From assembly GCA_963729935.1 (NCBI GenBank), contig CAVSPW010000001.1, positions 1-63,986 on the forward strand: DNA of 63,986 nt, given 5' to 3'. The DNA comes from CAIKMD01 sp963729935 (GTDB lineage Bacteria > Pseudomonadota > Alphaproteobacteria > ATCC43930 > CGMCC-115725). The first letter of the stretch is position 1, and every line of letters begins with the position of its first letter. Below, one piece after another: positions 8,848-17,312 of the stretch. The translations under genes were made by a program, and so were the position numbers. The notes beneath the pieces are model-generated. The model had not been told where the DNA came from. It made no database searches and saw only the letters and a program-made list of their open reading frames with translations.

Positions 8848-8944
8848 GATTAGTTTTCGCTCCGTCGCGCTTCGAAGTCTATATATGGGTATTTCTCAGG
8901 ACCTGCAAGTTAGCACTGATGACGACTGGAGAAATTGTCGGAAT

Positions 8945-9418
8945 TTAGAATGATCTTGGCGTGGCGATCTCTCGGCTGAGCCGCCACGCGTCGATATTGG
9001 GTCCCGGCGTGCGACGATAATAGCCGCGCCGGATGCCTTGATGGACGAAGCCCTCCGATCGATAGAGCGCGCGGGCGGCATCATTGTCGGCCGCGACCTC
9101 GAGCACGATGCGGGTTGCGCCCTTCGCGCGGGCTCGGCTGAAAAGGTCACGCAGCAAAGCGCGCGCGATGCCGTGGCGGCGCGACGAAAGAAGGACACCC
9201 AGGGTCAAGACCTCTGCGTCCCCATCCACGCATTGATCGATCAATAGGCCGAGAGGAACGCCCGTCTCGGAGCCCGCGACGCGGCCCTCTGTTCCAGGCA
9301 TCGCAAGCACGGTGCTCAGCGCATCGCTATCCCAAGGGTCCTCGGGAAAGCACGCGGCGTGAAGCGCGGCAAGCGTGCCGAGGTCGGTGCGCGGCATGGG
9401 CCAGAGGAGGATTGTCAC
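8945..9418 (-). CDS. rimI: [Ribosomal protein bS18]-alanine N-acetyltransferase (GNAT)
   Basis: A 157-residue GNAT enzyme. The acetyl-CoA-binding motif is RRHGIARALLRDL, followed by TRIVLEVAADNDAARALYRSEGF, the signature of RimI. I chose the GTG at 9418, which overlaps the tsaB stop as GTGA; an ATG seven codons later is an alternative. The longest open frame on this strand continues through tsaB in another frame and is not credible as protein. The tsaB-rimI pairing is common, because RimI-type acetyltransferases cluster with t6A synthesis genes. Confidence 0.9.
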   Translation of the reverse strand: MTILLWPMPRTDLGTLAALHAACFPEDPWDSDALSTVLAMPGTEGRVAGSETGVPLGLLIDQCVDGDAEVLTLGVLLSSRRHGIARALLRDLFSRARAKGATRIVLEVAADNDAARALYRSEGFVHQGIRRGYYRRTPGPNIDAWRLSREIATPRSF

Positions 9419-10077
9419 GATGGCCTTGCCGGCGCCGTCGTATCCGGAGCGCGAAGGTAAAGCGGCGAGGGCGGCGGAGGCCGAGTCCCGCGCGACCATC
9501 CCGCCCCGCCAAGACGAGCGACGTGAGCGGCATCGACCGGGCCGGCCGCCGTCGCGATCTCGGCATCCGCGCGCCCGAGCGCCTTCGCCAAGCGACTTGC
9601 CCCATCGCCCGCCAGAATGAAAGCCCCGGGTGGCACGAAAGCGTGCCAGGCGGACGGCGGCACGAGTGCCGGCTCGCCCGTCCCCGCCGGATCGAAACGC
9701 TGCAGAAAGAGCTCCTCCCGCTTGCTTTCGAGCGCCACGACCAGGGGCCGGCCACCGGCTTCGCCTTGGGCGGCTTCGGCAACGGCCGCGAAACTGGTAA
9801 TGCCGATCAGCGGAACCCCGCTCGCGAGCGCCAGCCCGCGCGCCGCGGCAAGCCCGGTTCGCACCCCGGTGAAGCCGCCGGGGCCAATGGTGACCGCGAT
9901 GAGATCGAGGATGGCGGTGCCGAGCGCCGCCTCGTCGAGCACGGCCTTGATCATGGGCATGAGCGCTTCGGTCTGGCCGCGTTCCATGCGCGCGAAGCGA
10001 TGAGACGTGATTCGACCATCGATGGCAACCGCCGCCGAACAGGACCCGCCCGCGCAATCGAGGCCCAACACTTTCAC
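9415..10077 (-). CDS. tsaB: tRNA threonylcarbamoyladenosine biosynthesis protein TsaB
   Basis: A 220-residue ASKHA-fold protein that scaffolds TsaD/TsaE in t6A37 synthesis. The N-terminus VKVLGLDCAGGSCSAAV and the central VTIGPGGFTGVRTGLAAARGLA block are diagnostic. I start at GTG 10077, where homology begins; an in-frame TTG six codons upstream is possible. Its partner tsaD is also in this window at 60.7 kb, but that copy reads with a frameshift. The gene ends inside the rimI start codon. Confidence 0.92.
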   Translation of the reverse strand: MKVLGLDCAGGSCSAAVAIDGRITSHRFARMERGQTEALMPMIKAVLDEAALGTAILDLIAVTIGPGGFTGVRTGLAAARGLALASGVPLIGITSFAAVAEAAQGEAGGRPLVVALESKREELFLQRFDPAGTGEPALVPPSAWHAFVPPGAFILAGDGASRLAKALGRADAEIATAAGPVDAAHVARLGGAGWSRGTRPPPPSPLYLRAPDTTAPARPS

Positions 10078-10121
10078 CAAGGCTGCACCCTGCAAGCGAA
10101 TTTCGTGCTAGGAGGTGGGGC

Positions 10122-10685
10122 ATGCCGCTGGTCGAAATCACCCCGCAAAGTCACGGTATCACGCTTGAGATCGCCTATGCGACGCCGCGCAACTTCACCG
10201 GCCAGCCGGTCTACGCGCGGCCCCTGTGCTATCTCCACCCCGATGCCGCGGCGAGGCTCGAGAAGGCGATCGTTCTCGCGGGAGCGCTGCAGTTGCGGCT
10301 CAAGATCTTCGACGCGTTCCGCCCAAGCGAGGCGCAATGGGTATTGTGGAATCACACGCCCGATCCCAATTTTCTTGCCGATCCGCGGCGCGGCTCGCCG
10401 CATTCGCGCGGTGCCGCCGTCGATCTCACGCTGCTTTCCGCCGACGGCAGCGAACTCGACATGGGCACGGCCTTCGATGATTTCACGCCTCTGTCGCATC
10501 ACGGTTCGACCGCCATCCCGGTGGCGGCGCAAAAGAATCGCTTTTTGCTGTTGGGGTTGATGAGCGCCGCCGGTTGGGATTTCTACGGCAACGAGTGGTG
10601 GCATTACCAGCTATTCGATGCCAAGCGCTACCCGCTCTTGAGCGATGCGGACGCGCCGCAGCGGCTGATGCCGCAGCCTGGCTAG
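10122..10685 (+). CDS. D-alanyl-D-alanine dipeptidase (VanX/DdpX family, M15D)
   Basis: A 187-residue zinc dipeptidase. The family's metal site is complete: SPHSRGAAVDLTL (SxHxxGxAxD) and the C-terminal EWWHYQL, giving two His and one Asp ligands plus the catalytic Glu. DdpX/VanX enzymes cleave D-Ala-D-Ala, for cell-wall turnover or nutrient use; no van regulators or ligases are nearby, so resistance is not implied. No signal peptide is seen, so it is probably cytoplasmic. It is transcribed divergently from tsaB-rimI and converges on nfuA, with 19 bp between the two ends. Confidence 0.88.
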   Translation: MPLVEITPQSHGITLEIAYATPRNFTGQPVYARPLCYLHPDAAARLEKAIVLAGALQLRLKIFDAFRPSEAQWVLWNHTPDPNFLADPRRGSPHSRGAAVDLTLLSADGSELDMGTAFDDFTPLSHHGSTAIPVAAQKNRFLLLGLMSAAGWDFYGNEWWHYQLFDAKRYPLLSDADAPQRLMPQPG

Positions 10686-10704
10686 GCGGGAGACCGACAG
10701 TGGA

Positions 10705-11262
10705 TCAAACCGCGCGGACTTCGACGACCTCGGGAATGTAGTGGCGCAGCATGTTCTCGATGCCGGCTTTGAGCGTCGCCGTGGAGCTCGGGCATCCCGA
10801 GCACGAGCCGTGCATCTGCAGATAAACGATCCCGTCGGCATAAGCTTCGAAAACGATGTCGCCGCCGTCCTGCGCCACTGCCGGGCGCACGCGCGTCTCG
10901 AGCAATTCCTTGATTTGGGTGACGATCTCGCCGTCTTCCTCACCATCGGCCGGCGCGTCAGGAACCGGCGCCGCCTCATGGATGAGGAGCGCCCGGCCCG
11001 AGGTGAAATGCTCCATGATCGCGCCAAGAACGGCGGGTTTGAGCTGCGGCCACGGGGTGGCGTCTTCCTTGGTGATGGTGACGAAATCCGAGCCGAAAAA
11101 CACGCCGGTCACGCCGCCCAACCCGAAGAGTTGCGCCGCCAAAGGCGAGCGCGTCGCCGCGTCGGCGTCAACGAAATTCGCCGTACCGTTCTCCATCACC
11201 GTGCGGCCGGGCAGGAATTTCAAAGTGGCGGGGTTCGGCGTGGTCTCGGTTTCGATGAACAT
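10705..11262 (-). CDS. nfuA: NifU-family Fe-S scaffold/carrier protein (NfuA-like)
   Basis: A 185-residue protein: N-terminal Nfu-N domain (FIETETTPNPATLKFLPG, GVTGVFFGSDFVTITK) and C-terminal NifU domain with the cluster-binding CxxC (HGSCSGCPSS). It carries 4Fe-4S clusters to client proteins such as MiaB, endonuclease III and the Rieske/CoxL-type enzymes seen elsewhere in the window. Domain order and length are those of alphaproteobacterial/mitochondrial NFU1. It lies downstream of the universal stress gene on the same strand with a 70-bp gap. Confidence 0.94.
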   Translation of the reverse strand: MFIETETTPNPATLKFLPGRTVMENGTANFVDADAATRSPLAAQLFGLGGVTGVFFGSDFVTITKEDATPWPQLKPAVLGAIMEHFTSGRALLIHEAAPVPDAPADGEEDGEIVTQIKELLETRVRPAVAQDGGDIVFEAYADGIVYLQMHGSCSGCPSSTATLKAGIENMLRHYIPEVVEVRAV

Positions 11263-11332
11263 GCGGCTCTCCAGCTACCTCTTCGTCAATGTGGAGAAAG
11301 CCCGGCCCGAGTCAACCCCTTGAAATGTGGGG

Positions 11333-11854
11333 TTAAGCCAGCGCGGCGATCTGCTCGTCGCTGAGACTCCCGGGCACGATGGTGATCGGAACCCGCAGCT
11401 GGCCGGTCCGGCCGATGAGGGCGGTGATGAGCGGGCCGGGCCCTTCCTGGCCGGCGCCGGAGGCCAGCACGACGACGGAAATGCTGGGCTCCTCGTCGAT
11501 CAGCGCGAAGAACTCGTCGCGCCGCCGCCCTTCGCGGATGTAGACGACCGGCACGGCGCCGCAGCTGTCTTTCACCTCGGCCGTCAGTTTTGCGAGGAGC
11601 TGTTCGGCCGCCTCGCGGCGCTCTTCGAGCATGCGCTGTTCGATCGCCGCGAATTGCTGCGCCCCGGGAGGCTCGATGACGCAAAGCAAAGCCACGCGGC
11701 CCCCGGTATGAGAAGCGCGCAGCGCGGCGTAGCGAAGGGCGACCCGCATCTCTTCGGTCTCGTCGACCACGACAAGGAAGATGCGTTCTCGGGTAGGCGG
11801 CGACGTCGATTTCGTATCGTTCATGGCGATCTTGCTTGCCTCCGATTCATTCAT
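11333..11854 (-). CDS. Universal stress protein (UspA family)
   Basis: A 173-residue single Usp domain: N-terminal strand RIFLVVVDETEEMRVALRYA, then GRVALLCVIEPPGAQQ, and the C-terminal ATP-binding-like loop VLASGAGQEGPGPLI with GQLRVPITIVPG. The last block departs from the usual G-x2-G-x9-G-S/T, so nucleotide binding is uncertain. The ATG overlaps the upstream TIGR02186 stop (ATGA), so the two are translationally coupled; another ATG ten codons later is possible. Location next to nfuA and trpS is common in alphaproteobacteria. Confidence 0.88.
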   Translation of the reverse strand: MNESEASKIAMNDTKSTSPPTRERIFLVVVDETEEMRVALRYAALRASHTGGRVALLCVIEPPGAQQFAAIEQRMLEERREAAEQLLAKLTAEVKDSCGAVPVVYIREGRRRDEFFALIDEEPSISVVVLASGAGQEGPGPLITALIGRTGQLRVPITIVPGSLSDEQIAALA

Positions 11855-12597
11855 GCGTCGCGGAATGGCAGAGTCGCGAGCCAGCCCAGCAGCATCGCCC
11901 CCGCCACGGCGAAGATGCCGTAAAGCCAGGCGTTGCTCAGCGCGAATTCGGCAAGATCGGCGTTGAGGCCGATCTCGGAAACGACGAGCGGCGTTGTCTG
12001 CCCGCTGATGACGGTGCCGTTGCGCACCAGCAAGACTTCGACGAGATAGGTTCCGGTCGGAACGTTGGAGGGAAACGCGATCGTCGCGCGGAACAAGCGG
12101 TCGCCGAGAAAGCTCACGCTTCCGGGCCGCTCCGACCACACCCCGTCGCGTTGCTCCTCGGCAAGCAACGCCGCGCGGAAGCTTGCGATCTCGCCGGGCG
12201 GGCGCGACGGATCGCGCGGATCGATGCGCAGATTTTCGATTCCGATCTGATGCAGAGCCTGCATTCCCGCCGGCGCGATCTGATTGAGCGGACGGTTGCT
12301 GAAAACGGCATAGTAGCTCGGCACTGCCGCAAAAGTCAGGTTGTGGATATTGATCCATATCCCCGCCAGATGCCGCTTCTGGCGCACCACGATGTCGCGC
12401 TCGGGTCCGCGCACGACGATGATGATATCGCCCGGGCCGTCGGTAGCGCCGAAGAGCACGACCGAGGTGCCGGTGAAGCCCGTCGTGATCGCGATCAGGT
12501 GACTGGTGAGATCGGCGAGCAAGGGCTGCTCGGCGCGCGCGGATGTCGCCGGCAGCACGAGCGTCGCGATGAAGAGCGCCCGGCGCAGCGGGCTCAT
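11851..12597 (-). CDS. TIGR02186/Alph_Pro_TM family membrane protein
   Basis: A 248-residue protein with a signal peptide (MSPLRRALFIATLVLPATSARA), a long extracytoplasmic domain (LTSHLIAITTGFTGTSVVLFG onward) and one C-terminal transmembrane helix (LYGIFAVAGAMLLGWLATLPF). This matches the alphaproteobacterial TIGR02186 family, which is nearly always next to a TauE/SafE permease. Its biochemical role is unknown; the partner suggests help in export of a sulfur-containing organic anion. It overlaps the permease by 4 nt upstream and the Usp gene by 4 nt downstream. Confidence 0.86.
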   Translation of the reverse strand: MSPLRRALFIATLVLPATSARAEQPLLADLTSHLIAITTGFTGTSVVLFGATDGPGDIIIVVRGPERDIVVRQKRHLAGIWINIHNLTFAAVPSYYAVFSNRPLNQIAPAGMQALHQIGIENLRIDPRDPSRPPGEIASFRAALLAEEQRDGVWSERPGSVSFLGDRLFRATIAFPSNVPTGTYLVEVLLVRNGTVISGQTTPLVVSEIGLNADLAEFALSNAWLYGIFAVAGAMLLGWLATLPFRDA

Positions 12598-13520
12598 GAT
12601 TCCACCGGCGCGATGGAGAACAGATTGTCGGGCCGCGCGGTCAGATCGAAAACGAGCTTTGCCGCGACGGCGAGCAGGATGAGCGCCAGAAGTGCGCGCA
12701 GCTCCTCGCCGCGCAGCTTTGAGCCCCAACGCGTGCCGAATTGCGCGCCGATGACACCGCCGATCAGAAGGATGAAGGCGAGCACGACGTCGACCGTGTT
12801 GTTGGCGACGGCCTGCAAGATCGTTACGGCGGCTGTGACGAAGATGATCTGAAACAGCGAGGTGCCCGGCACCATGGCGGTCGGCATGCCCAAGAGATAG
12901 ATCATGGCCGGCACGGTCACGAAGCCGCCGCCGACCCCCATCACCGCCGACAGCACGCCGACGAAAAAGCCCAGCAAGATCGGCAGCAGGGCGCTGATGT
13001 AGAGTTTCGAGCGCCGGAAACGCAGCTTGAAGGGCAAACCGTGGAGCCAATTATGCTGATGCAGTTTGTGCCGCCGCGTGCCGGGCCGACGGCGGCGCAA
13101 CCACGCACGGCTGCTTTCGATGAGCATCAGCGAGCCGAGAATCGTCAGTAGCGCGGCATAACTGAGGCTGATGACGAGTTCGATCTGACCGCGGCGCCGC
13201 AAAAGGGCGAAGAGCCACACGCCCAAGCCGGAGCCGGCGAGGCCGCCGGCCAGCATCAAGAACCCCATCAGGAAATCGAGATTGCCGCGCCGCCAATAGG
13301 CGAGGGTGCCCGTGACCGAGGCGCCGACGAGCTGGTTCGCCGAGGACGCGACCGCAACCGGCGGCGGCACGCCGATGAAGATGAGGAGCGGCGTCAGCAG
13401 GAACCCGCCGCCGACACCCAACACGCCCGAGACGAAGCCCACCGCCGCGCCGAGAAAGAGCAGGCCCACGACATCGAGGGAGACACCGGCGATGGGCAGA
13501 TAGACCTCGAGAATGCCCAA
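12594..13520 (-). CDS. TauE/SafE-family sulfite/organosulfonate exporter
   Basis: A 308-residue polytopic protein with about eight hydrophobic segments and the two family repeats: GFVSGVLGVGGGFLLTPLLI near the N-terminus and GVLSAVMGVGGGFVTVPAMI in the second half. A basic cytoplasmic loop (RRRRPGTRRHKLHQHNWLHG) separates them. TauE/SafE carriers export sulfite, sulfoacetate or related anions. The start is taken as TTG 13520 because AAGGAGA lies about 8 nt upstream and the protein then begins as in homologs (EVYLPIAGVSLD). The reading frame remains open far upstream, but that part is antisense to real trpS coding. Confidence 0.88.
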   Translation of the reverse strand: MGILEVYLPIAGVSLDVVGLLFLGAAVGFVSGVLGVGGGFLLTPLLIFIGVPPPVAVASSANQLVGASVTGTLAYWRRGNLDFLMGFLMLAGGLAGSGLGVWLFALLRRRGQIELVISLSYAALLTILGSLMLIESSRAWLRRRRPGTRRHKLHQHNWLHGLPFKLRFRRSKLYISALLPILLGFFVGVLSAVMGVGGGFVTVPAMIYLLGMPTAMVPGTSLFQIIFVTAAVTILQAVANNTVDVVLAFILLIGGVIGAQFGTRWGSKLRGEELRALLALILLAVAAKLVFDLTARPDNLFSIAPVES

Positions 13521-13548
13521 CCGAGAGTTCTCCTTCGCGTTTTCGGCC

Positions 13549-14559
13549 CTAGGGCCGCAGCAATCCCATGATATCGAAGACCTCGCGCAAATGCGGCTGG
13601 GCGAGCGCATTGGCGCGCTCGGTGCCGCGGCGCAGCACGGCGTCGATATAGCCGGGCTCGGCCAGGAGGCGCCGCATCTCGCCGCCGATCCTGCCCAGTA
13701 CCTCGGCCGCGAGATCGGCGAGATCCGTCTTGAAATTCGAAAAATTCTTGCCCGCCCAGCGTTCGATCGCTCCGGCGCGCGTGAGATCGGCCAGCGCGGC
13801 GTAAATGCCCAAAAGGTTGTCGGCTTCGGGTCGCGCCTCGGCCTCTTTCTCGGTTTCCGGCAGCGGCGCGGGATCGGTCTTTGCCTTGCGGATTTTGAGC
13901 GCGATGGTCTCGGCATCATCGGTCATGTTGATGCGCGAGTAATCCGAGGTGTCCGATTTCGACATTTTCTTCGTGCCGTCGCGCAAACTCATCACCCGCG
14001 TAGCCGAGCCGAAGATCATCGGCTCGGGGAGCGGGAAGAACTCGACGCCGAAGCGGCGATTGAAGGCGCCGGCAATGTCGCGCGCCAATTCGAGATGCTG
14101 CTTCTGGTCCTCGCCGACCGGCACATGCGTGGCTTTGTAAAGGATGATGTCGGCCGCCATCAGCACCGGATAGGCGTAAAGCCCGAGCCCGGCCTCTTCG
14201 CGCTGCTTGCCGGCCTTTTCCTTGAACTGAGTCATGCGATTGAGCCAGCCCAGGGGCGTCAGGCAGCCCAGCAACCAGGCGAGTTCGGCATGGGCCGAAA
14301 CCGTGCTCTGGTTGAAGATGATGCAGCGCTCGGGATCGATCCCCGAGGCGATGTAGGCAGCGGTCACCTCGCGCGTTTGCGCGCGCAGTTGCGCCGGATC
14401 CTGCGGCAAGGTCAGTGCGTGCAGGTCGACGATGCAGAAGATGCAGTCGTAATCGCGCTGCAGCGCGACCCAATTGCGGATCGCACCAAGATAATTGCCG
14501 AGATGCAAATTGCCGGTGGGCTGGACGCCCGAAAAGATGCGATTGGCCGAGGGATTCAT
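13549..14559 (-). CDS. trpS: Tryptophanyl-tRNA synthetase
   Basis: A class I aminoacyl-tRNA synthetase of 336 residues. The HIGH-type motif is PTGNLHLGNYLGA and the KMSKS motif is intact (KKMSKSD). The tryptophan pocket block STVSAHAELAWLLGC is typical. Start MNPSANRIFSG matches the family; in-frame codons further upstream were rejected as they precede the conserved N-terminus. The gene lies between murJ and the TauE/TIGR02186/Usp set, an order common in alphaproteobacteria. Confidence 0.96.
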   Translation of the reverse strand: MNPSANRIFSGVQPTGNLHLGNYLGAIRNWVALQRDYDCIFCIVDLHALTLPQDPAQLRAQTREVTAAYIASGIDPERCIIFNQSTVSAHAELAWLLGCLTPLGWLNRMTQFKEKAGKQREEAGLGLYAYPVLMAADIILYKATHVPVGEDQKQHLELARDIAGAFNRRFGVEFFPLPEPMIFGSATRVMSLRDGTKKMSKSDTSDYSRINMTDDAETIALKIRKAKTDPAPLPETEKEAEARPEADNLLGIYAALADLTRAGAIERWAGKNFSNFKTDLADLAAEVLGRIGGEMRRLLAEPGYIDAVLRRGTERANALAQPHLREVFDIMGLLRP

Positions 14560-14634
14560 GGCTGAGTTATCGCCGCACCGAGGCAGGCCGGTCAAGGCGG
14601 CTCGCTCAAGCGGCGGCACCGACGACGTCCCCGA

Positions 14635-16182
14635 TCAGGACGGGCGCCCGGCCAGGCGCGCCTTGATCTCGCGCCACGGCGCCGCGCCCGAGACGAGCGC
14701 CAGCACGCCATAGGCGACGGCGCCCAGCCCAATCACGACGGCGAGCGCCGGCGCCCGCGTCATGAAGGGGCCGGCAAAGAGCGGCTTGCAGGCCTCGTCC
14801 AGCGCCCAGAGAACGAGTCCCATGCCGATGGCGGCGACCAGGATGCGTGGCACGGCCCGCCGCGAGCGCGCATCGAGTACGAAGTGCCGGCGTCGGTGCA
14901 ACACGGCCATGAGCAAGAGCGCATTGACCCAACCCGCGATCGAGGTCGCCGCGGCGATACCGACGTGACCGAATTTGAGCGCGAGCCCCAGGAGCAAGGT
15001 CAAAGCGAGATTCGTGCCCATGGCGGCGAAGGCGATTTTGACCGGCGTCGCCGTATCGTGCCTTGCGAAGAAACCCGGAGTCATCACCTTGATGAGAACA
15101 AACGCCGGCAGGCCGGCAGCATAGGCGGCGAGCGCGGCCGCCGTGGCTTGCGCTTCGGCGGGCCCGAAGGCGCCGCGCTGGAATAGAACGGTCATGATCG
15201 GCCAAGCGGTCACACCAAGTCCGATCGCGGCGGGGAGGGTGAGGAACAACGCCAATTCGAGACCGCGGTTTTGGGTGTGTCGTGCACCCTCGTCGTCGCC
15301 CAGCCGCACTTGGCGGGACAAAGCGGGCAGGATCGCGGTGCCCACGGCGATGCCGACGACGGCGAGCGGCAGCTGATTGAGGCGGTCGGCATAATAGAGA
15401 TAGGAGACCGCGCCCGTCGGCAGGAGCGAGGCAACGGCGGTCGAGACGACCAGGTTGAGCTGCGTCACGCCGGCGCCGAACACGCCCGGCACCATGAGGC
15501 GCAACATCCGCCGGACTTCGGGCGTCAGCCGCGGAAGCGGAAGCGACAGGCCAAGCCCGGCCTGATGGCACGACACCATCAGCCAGAGAAACTGCGCGAA
15601 ACCCGACAAGGAGAGCGCCCAAGCCAGGGCCTGGCCGGTCAAGGGCCGTACCAGCGCAAGAGCGCCGATAAGAAAGATATTGAGCAGCATCGGCGTCGCT
15701 GCCGTGGCCGCGAAACGCTCGACCGAATTCAATATGCCGCCTTGCAGCGCCGTTAAGGAGATGAACAGGAGGTAAGGAAAGGTGATGCGGGTCAGACCGA
15801 CGGTGAGCGCGAATTTCGTCGGCTCGGCGCGAAAGCCCGGTGCCAGGACATCGAGCAGCCAGGGCGTCGCGAATTCGCCCAGCACGACGAAGAGGAACAA
15901 CACTGCGAGCAGGACCGACATCGCGTCTTCGGCAAAGCGTTTGGCGCGAGGCTTGCCGTCATGCGCGATCATGCCGGCGAAGAGCGGCACGAACGCGGCC
16001 GAAAAGGCGCCCTCGGCGAAAAGGCTGCGGAACAGGTTGGGAAGGCGCTGCGCCACGAAGAAGGCGTCGGCCACGGGCCCGGCGCCCAGGAACGCCGCGG
16101 TCAGGACGTCGCGGACGAATCCGAGGACCCGGCTCGCCATGGTGTAGCCGCCGACCGTTGCGGCGGAGCGCAATAAAGCCAT
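14635..16182 (-). CDS. murJ: Lipid II flippase MurJ (MviN)
   Basis: A 515-residue polytopic protein of the MOP superfamily with about 14 transmembrane segments. The N-terminus (SRVLGFVRDVLTAAFLGAGP, then DAFFVAQRLPNLFRSLFAEG) is the MurJ signature and includes conserved Arg residues of the central cavity. It flips lipid II across the inner membrane for peptidoglycan synthesis and is normally essential. It sits 75 bp upstream of trpS on the same strand and shares a 131-bp divergent region with the spermidine-synthase-like gene. Confidence 0.96.
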   Translation of the reverse strand: MALLRSAATVGGYTMASRVLGFVRDVLTAAFLGAGPVADAFFVAQRLPNLFRSLFAEGAFSAAFVPLFAGMIAHDGKPRAKRFAEDAMSVLLAVLFLFVVLGEFATPWLLDVLAPGFRAEPTKFALTVGLTRITFPYLLFISLTALQGGILNSVERFAATAATPMLLNIFLIGALALVRPLTGQALAWALSLSGFAQFLWLMVSCHQAGLGLSLPLPRLTPEVRRMLRLMVPGVFGAGVTQLNLVVSTAVASLLPTGAVSYLYYADRLNQLPLAVVGIAVGTAILPALSRQVRLGDDEGARHTQNRGLELALFLTLPAAIGLGVTAWPIMTVLFQRGAFGPAEAQATAAALAAYAAGLPAFVLIKVMTPGFFARHDTATPVKIAFAAMGTNLALTLLLGLALKFGHVGIAAATSIAGWVNALLLMAVLHRRRHFVLDARSRRAVPRILVAAIGMGLVLWALDEACKPLFAGPFMTRAPALAVVIGLGAVAYGVLALVSGAAPWREIKARLAGRPS

Positions 16183-16313
16183 GAGTCGAATGATTTAGAG
16201 GAACCGCGCGAGCCTGGGAAGGGCGGCGCGTGCATCGCTTCAATTGGCCGCGAGGGACACGACTCTGCGCTTGACGGCAAGGGCGGCCCGGTCCAGGGTC
16301 CCGGCGCAACATC

Positions 16314-17312
16314 ATGATCGTCGCGCCAAGATTTGCCCGCCTGGGCACGGTTTTCCTCGCCGCCTTGATCGGCTTCGCGCTTTTGCCGGACGCGCCCGCC
16401 GCGGCACAAGAGGCTCAGGCTCAGACGGCGCGCACACTCGTCGATTCCCGCGAGTCGCTCTACAACAACATCTACGTCTACAAGCAGGCAAGCTACTACG
16501 AGATGACCTTCGGCTATAACCGGAGGATCTACACGGAGAGCGTCTACAACACGCTCGACGACCGCGACCTTCCGGTCGCCTATACGCGATACATGACGGC
16601 GAGCCTCATCTACGCGAAGAACGTGCAATCCGTGCTGGAGATCGGCTTCGGCGGCGGACGTACGAGCTGGTATCTGCACCAATTCCTGCCCAACGCGTCG
16701 GTCACCTCGGTCGAACTGGACCCCGTGGTGGCGCAGCTCGCGCATAAATATTTCGGCATCAGCGACGAGCCGAATTTCCACCTCATCAACCGCGACGGCA
16801 GGCTTTTCCTCCAGGAATCGAAGGACAAATACGACATCATCTTGATCGACGCCTATCGCGGACCCTTCGTTCCCTTCCACCTGCTGACCAAGGAGTTCTA
16901 TCAGCTGGTGAAGGAGCATCTTGCCGAGGGCGGCGTGGTGGCCCAGAACGTCGAGCCGTCGACGATGCTGTTCGATTCCGCAGTGAAGACGATCCATTCG
17001 GTCTTTCCGCAGGAAGATTTCTATCTCGCCGAGGGCAACGTCGTCACCATCGCCTATGACGGTCCGCCGCGCTCGCCCGAGGACCTCGAAAAGACCGCGG
17101 CGCAGCGGCAAACTTCGCTTCGCCTTCGCTACGACCTCTCGCAGATGCTGGCGCAACGCCGCCGCCTTCCACCCGATACCGGCACGATCAATCCCGATGC
17201 CAAGGTGCTGACCGACGATTTCGCGCCGGTCGAGGCCTTGAAGGCAATCGATGTTCACAATCGCAAATGGCCCGATCCGCAGGCGAGCAATCCGCAGCAG
17301 AGCAGCCGCTAG
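16314..17312 (+). CDS. Secreted spermidine synthase-like (SpeE-fold) protein
   Basis: A 332-residue protein with an N-terminal signal peptide (residues 1-31, ending AAAQ). It has a Rossmann methyltransferase/aminopropyltransferase core: VLEIGFGGGRTSWYLHQFLP (nucleotide binding), SVELDPVVAQLAHKYFGI, then DIILIDAYRGPFVPFHL. The fold is that of SpeE, but the acidic DGxG-type gate of true spermidine synthases is replaced by DAYRG, and export makes cytosolic polyamine synthesis unlikely. It overlaps the next gene, which resembles the membrane half of fused MFS/spermidine-synthase proteins, by 46 nt. True substrate unknown. Confidence 0.75.
   Translation: MIVAPRFARLGTVFLAALIGFALLPDAPAAAQEAQAQTARTLVDSRESLYNNIYVYKQASYYEMTFGYNRRIYTESVYNTLDDRDLPVAYTRYMTASLIYAKNVQSVLEIGFGGGRTSWYLHQFLPNASVTSVELDPVVAQLAHKYFGISDEPNFHLINRDGRLFLQESKDKYDIILIDAYRGPFVPFHLLTKEFYQLVKEHLAEGGVVAQNVEPSTMLFDSAVKTIHSVFPQEDFYLAEGNVVTIAYDGPPRSPEDLEKTAAQRQTSLRLRYDLSQMLAQRRRLPPDTGTINPDAKVLTDDFAPVEALKAIDVHNRKWPDPQASNPQQSSR

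Noticed and set aside
8945..10141. A 398-codon rimI frame
   Set aside because: The part before 9418 is tsaB read in another frame; only the last 157 codons form the GNAT domain.
10122..10685. Vancomycin resistance (VanX)
   Set aside because: The dipeptidase family is right, but no VanA/VanH/VanS/VanR genes are near, and DdpX-type housekeeping members are common in Gram-negative bacteria.
12594..13919. A 441-codon version of the TauE/SafE gene
   Set aside because: The extra N-terminal part is antisense-frame trpS sequence; a Shine-Dalgarno before TTG 13520 gives the normal family N-terminus.
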